In this document: piece after piece, positions 21,683 to 31,831 of the stretch
Layout: each line of letters starts with the position of its first letter
How positions within the stretch are numbered: the stretch's first letter is position 1
NCBI RefSeq assembly: GCF_034190915.1
Contig: NW_026947485.1
Span: 50,265,019-50,329,018 of the forward strand
Length of the DNA stretch: 64,000 bases
DNA from: Cavia porcellus
Lineage: Eukaryota > Chordata > Mammalia > Rodentia > Caviidae
Direction: 5' to 3'
The notes under the pieces: model-generated
The model's database searches: none
What the model saw: only the letters and a program-made list of their open reading frames with translations
What the model was told of the DNA's origin: nothing
Made by a program: the position numbers and the translations under genes

Positions 21683-22460
21683 GACACTAAAATACCCAGT
21701 CCTGATCCTGGAGTGTCATAATGTGAAACCCAGCAACAGTATTATTCTTTGTTCAGAGTGATATTAGCTTGCTTGGGTTTATTCAATCTCAACATAATTG
21801 AAGATATGGATAACTGCATGTATGTTTAAGTGTATAGGATGGATAACCATATTTCTAAGTTTTGTTGGATAGTTGAACAGAAGTGGTTGCAATCTCACTG
21901 TTTGAATCCCCACTTTATACGCTCCACTTTAGTATCTTGAATAACTATTTGTAAGAAGACAATCTGTAATCATCAACTAATGATTTCTTACTGTTTTTTT
22001 TTCTTTGAAATTATGTATTATTTCTACCCATTTCTGTCTTGTTTATTCTTTCTTAAATTTAAAAAAAGACACTACAGTACCCAGAGCTGATCACTTGAGT
22101 GTCATGATGTGAAATCCAGCAATACTATTATTCTTTGTTCAGAATGATTTTAACCTGCTTTAGTTTGTTTAATCTAAACATAAATGAAGATATGGATAAC
22201 TGCATGTATGTTTAAGTGTATAGGATTGACAACCATGTTACTAAGTTTTTGTTGGACAGTTGAACAGAACTGTTTGTGGTCTCACTCTCTGAATTCCCAC
22301 TTTACATGTTCCATTTTTGTATCTTGACCAACTATTTGTAAAACAACAACATGTAAATATCAACTAGTGATTTCTTAATGTTTATTTTTTCTCTGAACAT
22401 ATGTATTATTTCTACCTATTTTCTGTTTTGTTTAGTGTTCTTCAAATAAAATTTAAAAAC
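21683..22460 (+). repeat. Tandem duplication of the HAL1 3' terminus (~395 bp units)
   Basis: Unit 1 (21683-22077) and unit 2 (22078-22460) share GACACTA-AGTACCCAG, GAGTGTCAT-ATGTGAAA, TATGGATAACTGCATGTATG, TTTAAGTGTATAGGAT and AACTA-TGATTTCTTA. Unit 1 ends in TTTAAAAAAA, as if it were itself a polyadenylated 3' end. The offset between GACACTA anchors is 395 bp. Confidence 0.85.
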
Positions 22461-22520
22461 AAAGAAAACAGAATACATCAAAAGATACCAGAAAGAAAAG
22501 ATAAATAGCTTACAAAAATC

Positions 22521-22705
22521 AATATAGTAGTCCTCTGTTCACTAATATAATTCATTCCATGATTCTGGGGAAGATGGCCATGGTCATATTCATCACCCAC
22601 TGCAGTTTGTGAACAGGAAGCAAAATTTTGCCACATTGTCCTGTACATAAACTGAACTGTTCACAAACAGAAGTGTTCAGCAACTGAGATTTTACAGTAA
22701 TATAG
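22521..22705. mobile_element. Tigger/mariner-like MITE
   Basis: The left end, AGTAGTCCTCTGTTCACTAA, and the right end, CAACTGAGATTTTACAGTAA, form imperfect inverted repeats with TA on both sides. The interior has GTTTGTGAACAGGAAGC and CTGTTCACAAACAGAAG in inverted arrangement. The pattern is that of a non-autonomous Tc1/mariner-Tigger element. Family not assigned. Confidence 0.4.
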
Positions 22706-22744
22706 ATTTACAAAGCAATGATGAAAACCAGAAGACAACAGACT

Positions 22745-23020
22745 CTCGACATCATTAAAGAAAATAAATGTTAACGTTTACTTTTATATGTATAAAAATT
22801 ATGGTTTAGTCCTCAGTACCAAAAAGAAAAAAATTAAGATAAAGTACAGACAATTTCAGACAAAGTTGACTAAAAACAGTCTCTATCTTTAAGAATCTGA
22901 AGAAAATTAAAATCTATTCCAAGAGGAAAGTAGATGGAACAAGAAATGATGAGCAAAATAATTTGTACCTGTGCTCTTAAACTTGGACAATACCAAATTT
23001 TAAAAGGCAATAATTGTTAA
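22745..23020 (+). mobile_element. Old LINE 3' region (sense copy of 17344-17630)
   Basis: Follows decayed ORF1-like text and is nearly identical, in the opposite orientation, to 17344-17630. It includes an ID-like tail motif, GTCCTCAGTACCAAAAAGAA (22812-22831). No ORF2 text occurs between the ORF1 remnant and this segment. Confidence 0.45.
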
Positions 23021-23225
23021 TTTCTGGTGACAATAAAGTACTGGCAGTAACATCAAGATGAAAAGGAAGTGATCAAACTTAAGCTTTAAAAATGTTTTAC
23101 ATTGTTTAGAGGAGGGGTAAAAATACTGATAAATTTTATATATTTTTAAAAAATATGTTAAAATTTTAAGAATAACCATTAAAACAACAACAACAGAAAC
23201 TGCACAATTTCTTATCATGTAGGGA

Positions 23226-23430
23226 ATGCCACATGACTGTAATCAAAGCACACTGGTAGGTTGAATGAGACAAGAGATTCACAAGTTCAAGCCCAGCCTG
23301 GGCAACTTAGTGGCTTAGCAAGATCTGGTTTCAAAATTAAAAATATAAAAGGCTGGAGATATAGTTCAATGTAAAGGGCTAAGGCCCAGACAAAGACCAA
23401 AATGAAATAAAACAAAAACAAATACAAACA
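23226..23430 (+). mobile_element. B1-dID composite SINE
   Basis: A diverged B1 left part (GACTGTAATCAAAGCACACT, then CAAGTTCAAGCCCAGCCTGG, GCAACTTAG) is followed by an A-rich linker and an ID-like right part (AAGGCTGGAGATATAGTTCA). It ends in an A-rich tail near 23400-23430. Confidence 0.65.
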
Positions 23431-23519
23431 ACCTCTTCAATCAGTCCAAAATAAGAAAAGGGGAAAAACTTACTGAATGTGGAGAAACTGGTTAGGATGT
23501 TAATACTTATAATTTAAAA

Positions 23520-23842
23520 AATGACAATAAGAACTATCAGAAAAAACAAATTAATATGGTATTTACTCATGTAAGTCTGATTTACTTCACTTATAAGTAT
23601 GGTTTCTGGTTGCATCCATTTACCTATGTGCTGTATTGTCTCGCTAGTATAAAAAAAGAGAGTAAATGAGATCCAAAAGTTATAATAGATATAATAAAAG
23701 GGAAAGAAACTGTTCAAAGGGAAATTATTCTGTTTGATCAATCTTGCATGTCTGTATCTGGTAGCCTGAGCAATTAGTTTAAAGATAACAATATGCAATA
23801 TAACAACCATTGTTAAATTCCTTTAAAAAAAAAAAAAGAAAG
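23520..23842 (+). mobile_element. L1 3' end with 5' inversion (twin priming)
   Basis: The right half (about 23650-23842) is sense L1 3' terminus, AGAGTAAATGAGATCCAAAA to a poly(A) tail. It matches 43040-43410. The left half (about 23545-23645) is the antisense of the sequence that should precede it: CTTATAAGTATGGTTTCTGG is the complement of the CCAGAAACCATACTTATAAG-type text. Such 5' inversions arise by twin priming during L1 reverse transcription. Target-site duplications were not resolved. Confidence 0.7.
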
Positions 23843-24867
23843 AAAATTAAACTGTTGCAATGGAAATAAGAGCTGCTTTGTATGAATGGAAGGAATACCT
23901 TAAAATGTAATAGTGTAAAACACCAGCTTTTCATTAAGATTAACCTAATCCCTTAAGCTACAATGCCAATATAAGATCAGCCAAGGATGATCAGGAGTTT
24001 TCTTTTACACAGACTCTCTCTCTTCTTCCCCCACACCAATGTTCTTTGTTGCTTCTTACTCTGAGTTCAACTATAAAGAACTAGGCTTGAAGCAGATAGT
24101 AAGACAATATTATTTTAAAATAAAGGAATAAATAAGTCATGACTCAACTGATCATCAGGCAATTCTGATTTATCCTAAAAACACTTTCCATCAATACTGG
24201 TACACAATACATATGAAAATAACATTCAACTTTGAATCACTCATGAGTACATAAATTATCCTCTTACATGGTCATTCTGCAGATTTTACTTTTATAACTG
24301 GAAAGTCATTGTAGAAGGGTTTCTGAGAGATTCAAATCGATTAAAATACTGACTTCTTAGTATTAGTCTAATGGAAGGAAGCCCACACACTAAAATACAA
24401 CGTATCATTAAGTATTTACTGGATAATTTAAGAACACTTCTTAAAACTCTGATATTATGTACAAATTTCAATAGTCCCTATGTGTCATGTGACTCAGAAA
24501 GGGTGTTCAATAAATCTTTAGAGGTATACATACAACAAGTCACCTATAAGAGCTTCAGAAATTCACATGCTGATTAATTTTCTGTAGATGATCAAAAGGC
24601 TCACAAAAGCTTGTTTCTAAGAGCTGCTTATCTGAAACACATAAGTATTATCAAATTATTAAAGCCTAGTATAATTGGTATAATCTTCTTTATCTGCTTG
24701 ATACATTTTCCCTAACTTAGTGCTTATTCAAACATGTATCCTGATTAGAAGAAATCTAAGAACTATTTCTCTCGAGGCTCCCAAAGAAAATTGTCCAAAA
24801 ATCCCCAGGACTAGCTGAACCCACTGGTTAAACCCTTCCAAATACTATTAACTGGAAAGTCCCTTCA
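23843..24867. other. unannotated stretch
   Basis: No gene or named repeat was recognised. Open frames are short. Base composition is A/T-rich like the neighbouring repeat debris. Confidence 0.35.
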
Positions 24868-25250
24868 ATTTGCCAATGCTGTTGCGTCTGTTGCCTTTGT
24901 AGGATATCGTTATTGTGCCTGGGTCCCCTAAGTGGCAAGGAGTCTAGCTCAAGGATCAAGCCATCGCCCTGCTGATGCGGATCTCTGAACAACTCTTACT
25001 TGGACCCAAGGATGCAACTCTTTTAGTTTACACTCACACAGGCAACCATGGACTTTTTAAGGCTGGTGCTTTGTCCTGCGAGCTGGATGTAGAACTTCTT
25101 TAGTCTCGCCTATATATTTTTTGTGAGAAATATTCTTTTCCTAGGAAATTTCCATGCTTTTATGATAAACATGAATCACTAGCAGATTTTCTAAAAGAAA
25201 TTGGCCCTCAGGGTCCTTGGAATCTTTCCAGGCCAGCAGATATTTGCTAG
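24868..25250 (+). pseudogene. Unidentified retropseudogene-like reading frame
   Basis: From 24960 a frame with a single internal TAG (25101-25103) runs to a TAG at 25248-25250 and has protein-like composition: AIALLMRISEQLLLGPKDAT, LLVYTHTGNHGLFKAG, then FPCFYDKHESLADFLKEIGP. A shorter frame upstream (24869-24930) reads FANAVASVAFVGYRYCAWVP in another phase. One stop, a frameshift and no splice sites suggest a decayed retrocopy, but no target-site duplication was found and I do not recognise the protein. Confidence 0.35.
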
Positions 25251-25770
25251 AGTCACACTATTAAATACATCTCTCTCTGACATCAACATCTCTGACTTCA
25301 ACACTCAGGAAGAAGAGCATAGGATCTCACACTTATTCACAAAATGAAAAATTACAGAAATTTTCAGATTTTGTTATATTTTCTGTCTAGGGAAAGGAAA
25401 GTCTCCTACATCCTGTGTAAGTTTGGGCACAAAACACAATAACTTTCAGAATGAGATTCTGTCCCCAAATCATTCTTATCTTTATTTCTATGGCTAGTAG
25501 TTACAGCATCAGATATATTACCTTAGAAAACTAAGGTGCTTTCTGCATTATGTAAAATGTAGAAGGTTACAACAGGCTAATTCCACCCTGATGGCTAGGA
25601 AAATGAACTTGAAAGCTTACTTTTCAAGACACTGGGGAGCTGTAGCAGGAAGGGCCAGAAAACCTGCAATTTCAGAGGAAGAAGAGCCTTCCCATGTAGA
25701 CTCTTTGATGACCATTTTTCCCCTGGTTGCCAGTCCAGCCTGACACTTAGGCCAAGAAAAGAGTGGTTGA
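25251..25770. other. unannotated stretch, possible 3' UTR of the preceding pseudogene
   Basis: No repeat family or exon recognised. It could be transcribed flank of the unknown retrocopy, but no poly(A) tract ends it. Confidence 0.3.
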
Positions 25771-25775
25771 AGGTA

Positions 25776-26186
25776 TCTTAGTTACTTTTCTCATTGCTGA
25801 GACGAAATACCTGACACCCAAAGTTAAAGGAGGAAAAGTTCATTTGGCACAATGTTCACAGAGGTTTCAGTCCATAGTCAGCTGGCTCCCAGCCAGGGCA
25901 GCATGGCAGAGGGGCATCGCAGAGGAGGAATAGTCCATGACAAGCAGGCAGGCAAGAGCCTTCTTTCCATCCCTTTTATTTTATGCAGGCTGCCCATCCA
26001 AGGGCAGGTGCCACACTCACACCCTTAATCCTGGCCTGAACTATGCCAAACCAATCAGTGCACTGATTTACTAATCACACATCCTTGATCCTAGAACCAC
26101 ATACTCTGGATCCAGCCGCCTCTGAAAAGTCCATGCTATGAATGCATGAGGTTTTGTGGGGACATCTAGACACACACCATAACAAA
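25776..26186 (-). mobile_element. MaLR-type solo LTR, near complete
   Basis: On the minus strand the LTR begins TGTTATGGTGTGTGTCTAGA and ends GAAAAGTAACTAAGATA. It includes a downstream region shared with the LTRs at 12365 and 14522 (the complement of CATTGCTGAGACGAAATACC). Imperfect 5-bp flanks (gaagg / aaagg) fit an ERVL/MaLR target duplication. No internal sequence remains, so it arose by LTR-LTR recombination. Confidence 0.75.
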
Positions 26187-27989
26187 AGGTAAGTTGGATG
26201 TTTAATAATACAAGGGGTTATCAAATATGTGGTGAATGCCTAAACTTAAGAAATTTATTACAGTTAAAGACACAGTGCCATTAACTTCGCTCACAATTTT
26301 TATCTCCTCATATATTTACTATATTTATCTCATCTTTCCCACTTTTTGAAGCAGTTCTATCTTTCATGATTGTCTCTGTGAGGCATGAATAAAATTATTG
26401 TGAAGGAAAGCACATCCAAGCTGGACAGGAGGCGTCCCTCCCTGATGGGAGCAAGCAAATCTGTGCAGGATGAGCAGTGTTGTCCCAGCATGAGCAAATA
26501 GGCCCTCAAAGAAGCACAGTATCCCTTGACTCAAAGATATGACTCAAAGATGAGACTTGCTCTGAAGGTCAAGCCAGTCCTGCACTTTGCTTCTCCATAG
26601 CATTGGGCAACTCAGGTAAGGATGAGGCAATTCCATGATCCTGGTTAAGGACAATGCCCAAAGAGAGAAAGGAGCAACCAGAACCCACGGCTGCAGAAAT
26701 TAATTCCAACAGCACACTGGAACCCCCACGCTGCAACTGACATCCAGCAGAGACCAGAGGATTAGCTTTGTACTCTATCGATTAATGGGAGCAAAGGCAC
26801 GCCTTGGCTAGGCTGGTAACCAGAGGGGCCTCTGGCGCAAGAGAGGGAACCTTAAAATTCTATAGGCCCTAAATCTTCTGATAGAATATTGTGACTGGGT
26901 GGATCCAGAGACTGCAGATCTTGGAAAGAACCCATTTATTCAATAACATGGGAATATTTTCCTTTGACTCAAACTTGTTTTCAATCTTTCTAGTTTGCAA
27001 TATTTTCATTTTACCTTTACTGGGTTTTGGTGGGGAGAGTTGGGGTTTTTCCTACCCACTTTGTTCCTCTTAATTTCCTTTGTCTCCTTTTCTTTTTTCC
27101 CCTTCCAACAGTTTTTATCTATGTATTTCCTTTATTTCTAGTTTTTGTTCTGTTTATCTTTTTTTCTTATTGTTCATTCTTTGTTGAAACTATTCTCTAT
27201 CACTATTAATTTCCTTTTACTCCTCAGTAGGGTCCCTTATCTCACTTTTCTCCCTTCCTTATCATACCTATTGATTAATTTTTCAAATTTTGCTTTTTTC
27301 ATTCACCGGTTCCACACCCCCTCTACCTTTACTAGTATTACTATGAATCTTTAGATATGGACGTTGGTGTTGAACACTACTTTATTGTTAGAGGTAAAGT
27401 TGTTTCATGTAGTATATATTTACTGTATATCAGTAGGAGGTCAGTATTTGGCTTGTCTTGATGTTTATACATAATTAATACCTCTTTTCTATGGCTAAGT
27501 GTTGTAATTTATTGGCCCTGGTTTGTCAACATTCAGTTTGTCTTTGACACTATGACTAATGCTGATTTTATTATTACAGTCAAGGTAACATAGCCATTGC
27601 CATTAAATGGTTTCCTGAGATGTCAACATCTGGGATTACCTGGAATTCATCAACAATACCGTGGTCCATTCCTCGTAAACTGGTATTAAGCCAAATATGC
27701 TGCAACCTCCCATCTCAAGTAAACAAGGTGATCGGATACGGGGATAGAGGCAAAGGTCAATACTTGGCCATTCCCTAAGGACACTTCGAAAAGTAGACAT
27801 TAACTAAAGGAGATAAAAACTAAGCTTTCCACTGCAATCAACTTTCAAGTATCAACACAAAGAAGTAAACAAGTGAAACATAAGAAGATGAGCCAATGAA
27901 ATGCCTCCAGAAACTCCCAACTCCCCCAAAGGTGATCCGTGCAGCATTGATGGGAATGAAACTAAAAGCCACACACTTGAATTATTAGA

Positions 27990-28850
27990 AGTGATGTCAA
28001 GGGACAAAACATAACAGACCAATGAGATATTTTGCAAGTTTACAGAAAATATAACTTACAAGACACTGGGTCAAATAAACAAAATGGTGAGTCTAGAGAG
28101 GACACAAATTAAAAAGCTGAAAGAACAAAACAAAATGATACAAAAGTTGCATGACTATCATAGAAAAGAATTAGAGTCCATAAAAAGCCTCTAAACAGAA
28201 ATTCAGAAACTTAAAAATCCAGGGCAATTATGGGCAGCAGAAGTGACCCAAGTGAGTACAGAGTACCAGAACTAGAAGACAGGGCAGTTGTTGCTGACTG
28301 ATTAATGAGAGCTACTTTAAAAACAAGAGAACACAGAAAACTGGCCCAGTGGTTGCTAGATGACACAAGAAGATGAACAGAATAGTTAGCAAAAGATCAG
28401 AAGGCAGCACAAATAGCATAAAAAAACTGTTTACTGAAATAATAGCAGAAAATTTTTCAAATAAAGAGAATTTAATGAACATATAAATGAGGCATATAGA
28501 ATCCCAAATAGTTACATTCAGTAAAGAATCTCTTCATAACACATCTGAGTTAAAAGCCTGGAAGTCCCACACAAGAACGAATCTCTAAAGTAGTTAGAGA
28601 AAAACAATAAATCACTTATAAAGGAAATTAGAAATTCTAATTCCATTAGAAATTTAATTCTAATTCCATTAAAATTGAAACAGACTTTTCAACTCAAAAC
28701 TTAAAGGCCACAAGAACTTGGAATGAAGAGTTCCAAGATCGAAAGGACAACATTTACCAACTCAGCCTGATATATCCTGCAAAACTATTCAAAATTCATG
28801 GGGAGAGAGGATACTTCATGTTAAAGAGCAATAAAAGAAATTCATGACAC
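27990..28850 (+). pseudogene. ORF1 remnant of the old L1
   Basis: Fragments in several frames resemble L1 ORF1: an A-rich coiled-coil stretch (AAAAAGCTGAAAGAACAAAA), then CAACTCAAAACTTAAAGGCC, AGAACTTGGAATGAAGAGTT and CAGCCTGATATATCCTGCAA, which correspond to the C-terminal domain. Not translatable. Confidence 0.55.
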
Positions 28851-30736
28851 CAAACAAGGTACCTAAAATATTCTTAAGTATACCCTGGAAAGACACAAGA
28901 AAGTTAACAATGTCAAAGAGGTCTATTAGAATGAATACATCATGTAAAACAATCAGTTAAGTAGAAAGAAAAGATAGAGAATCAGCAAAAGAAAATTGAA
29001 TAATGACAGGAATCAGTCAGCATCTATCATCTATACTCTTATTGTAAGTGCTATTAACTCCCTGATCAAAAGACACAAACTGAAAGAATGGATCAAGTAA
29101 CAAAATCCAATGATACGTTATATATGAGAAACACATTTATCCAAAAAGACATGCATAGACCAAAAATCAAAGAATGGATAATAATAATCCATGTAACAGT
29201 ACCACAAAAGATGTAGCTATCCTATATTCAAACAAAGTGGACTTTAAGCCAAAACTGATCGAAAGAAACAGAATATCCCTACATATTGATGAATCTAGGA
29301 ATGGGTAACAATTATAAATATATATTTTCTGAATAATAATGCACCCAAGTATAAATACCCAAGTACTACTGGACATAAAAGACATACAAGCATAAGCACA
29401 ATTACAGTGGGAGACCTCCATATCTCACTATCACAATAGATGGATCAACCAGAAAAAAGAAATAGGAGAGCTGAAAAAAAGTTTCAAACAAATAGACTTG
29501 ATTGATATCTAGAGTGTTCCACACAACAAGAAAATATATATTCTTTTCAGCAGCACATGGAACTTTCTCCACAATAGAACACACACTAGCTAATAAAATA
29601 AGCTTTAGTAAGTGTAAAATAATTGAAATTAAACTATAGTACCAGATCATTGCACAATGAGATTAGAAATAAATGACATAAGAAAACACAGAAATTATGC
29701 AAATATATGGAACCTAAACAATATACTCAAATAAACAGTAGAATATTGAAGAAATCAAGGAATAAATAATACAATTTCTAAAATTAATAATGTTAAATGC
29801 AATACACCAGAACTTATGGGACACAATAAGAGCAATTCTATGAGTAAAACTTATGGCTGTGAATGCCCACACAGGAAAGAGCAAATCCAAAGAAACAGCC
29901 TAACAATGCAGTTAAAGATCCTAAAAAACAAGCATAATCTAAATCCAATGCTACTACAAGGAAGAAAATTATAAAAACCAGTGCATAGATCAGTGAAATT
30001 GAGACCAAAAAACAAATGACAACAACAACAAAAAAATACAAAAAGAATTAGCGAATCAAAGAGTAGTATTCAAAAGAATAAGCAAATAGACATTCCCTTA
30101 GCCAATCTAACTTTAGAAAAGGAGAGAAAAGACTCAAATCAATGCAATTACAAATGAAAGATGTAAAATCACTGCTGAAATTGAAAAGATTATTAACAAC
30201 TACTTTGCAAACTTGTATGCCAGTAAATTGGGGAATTCAGAAGAAACAGATTTTTAGATACATATGAATTACCAAAACTGTACCAAGAAAGCTTAACTAC
30301 CAATGAAATTTAAGGAATTATTAAAAAAAAACCTACCAACTAAGAAAAATCCAGGTCCAAATGTGTTCACTGCTGGATTTTATAAAAACTTCAGGAACGT
30401 TCTAGCACCAATACTTGAACTGAAAGGGATACAGTACTTGAAAAGTTATTCTTGCAAACTACCAGTTCCCTGATTCCAAAACATGACAAGAATCCAACCA
30501 AAAAAAGAACTATAGACCAATCTCAATGAGCATAGATGCAAATGTTCCCAACATGATACTGACAAATGGAATAAAATGAATCATCAAAATGATCATAAGC
30601 CATGAAGAAGTAGGTTTTATCACAGGAATGCAAGGATGGTTCAACATACATAAATCAATAAACATAATCCATCACATAAACAGAAGCAAGATAAAAGTCA
30701 TATCATCCCTACAGCCAGAAAAATCCTTTGACAATG

Positions 30737-31227
30737 TTGAGGACCACAAATTATTATTATTTTATTTTGTTCCTTAACTTCACTACAGAGAGGACCACAA
30801 ATTATAAAGTGACATAATATGTTGGAGGCTCTCCTTGTCCTGCATGTTTTGGAGGCTGGTTTTGGAGTGTGGCAATCACCTTCCTCTTGGTCAGTGAGAT
30901 TAACACGCAGGTGTGGAAATTGATCCCTGGCTTGTTCCCTTTATGATATTAAACATTTCCAGCTATCACTGCCTCTACACTGTTCCAGGAGAAAGCACCT
31001 TACTCCTTCCCCTACACTGGATAGTAAAATGCTAGGTAGCTGGAAATTCAGGGGCTTTTCTTCCTAGAGAGCAACTGATGGTCCTAGGAACCTGCTATGC
31101 ATCCTTTTCCTTTGTCTCTTGCTCTTTTTTCCTTTCCTGCCAATGCACCATAACTCAAGAGGGAGATTGGAACCCACTGCAGGAATCTCCAATAACTAGC
31201 AGTGTGGGAAGGGACTCTAACAGATAA
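30737..31227. mobile_element. Unknown insertion in old L1 ORF2
   Basis: ORF2 text stops at about 30736 and resumes at about 31228 (ACACCCTTCCATAGTAAAAA). The ~490-bp insert matches no family I know. Read on the minus strand it starts TGTTAGAGTCCC, which could be an LTR start. The sequence gaggaccacaaatta occurs twice (30738-30752 and 30789-30803), separated by 36 bases ending, on the minus strand, in an A-rich tail. Confidence 0.45.
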
Positions 31228-31615
31228 AATATAACACCCTTCCATAGTAAAAACAATGGAGAAAATAGATATGGAAGGACTTATCATGACAATCCTACTG
31301 CCAACATCATATTAACTGAGGAAAAACTGAGAGCCTTTCCTCTAGAATCAGAAAAGAGAGAAAAATGTGCTTTATCACTTACCATAGTACTTGAAACATT
31401 AGCCAGAACAATTAAGTAAGAAAAAGAAATTAAAAGATATGCATAGGAAAGAAAAGAAATCAAGTTATCTTTATTTCAGATGACATTTGCATATGGGTCC
31501 TCTACATAGAAGACCCAAAATATCCACAAAATTACTCTTAGAATTAATAAGTTCAGTAAAGTAGCAAGCTAAAAAAATTAAAAAAAAACCAAAAATCTAT
31601 ATCATTTCTATACAC

Positions 31616-31831
31616 CAGTGGTAGTGAACCTATGGCACGCACATGTAGACCCCCTCTTTATTGACACGTGAGCCAAGTCATCAAAGCAGCCAAGCATCAG
31701 ATAACAGTTTAAAAAACAAAAACAAAATTAAACCTCAGTATTCAGATTTAATTGCAGAGTTGATACTTTGCAATAAGTGGATTTGGGGTTGTAATTTGGA
31801 CAATTGGTCTCTAAAAGGTTTGCCATCATTG
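31616..31831 (+). mobile_element. hAT-family MITE with perfect 8-bp TSD
   Basis: The 216-bp element begins CAGTGGTAGTGAACCT and ends AGGTTTGCCATCATTG, giving imperfect 16-bp terminal inverted repeats. It is bounded by perfect 8-bp duplications, ctatacac, at 31608-31615 and 31832-31839. The 8-bp TSD and CAGTG termini identify a hAT element. No transposase frame is present. The ends recall the SPIN/OC1-type hAT elements reported as horizontally transferred among mammals; that affiliation is unverified. Confidence 0.85.

Larger units (their letters stand above)
19343..22460 (+). mobile_element. Full-length half-LINE (HAL1-like): 5' UTR, ORF1, 3' UTR, no ORF2
   Basis: A perfect 17-bp TSD, aaagaaaacagaataca, lies at 19326-19342 and 22461-22477. 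The element starts GAGGAGCAAAGATGGCAGAT, like mammalian L1 5' ends, has a GC-richer 5' UTR to about 20030, ORF1 to 21091, and passes straight into a 3' UTR of about 1.37 kb ending AATAAAATTTAAAAAC. No endonuclease or reverse transcriptase text exists between ORF1 and the end. Half-L1 (HAL1) elements with this organisation are known in mammals and must use L1 ORF2 protein in trans. Because both ends and the TSD are intact, absence of ORF2 is not due to truncation at insertion. Confidence 0.82.
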
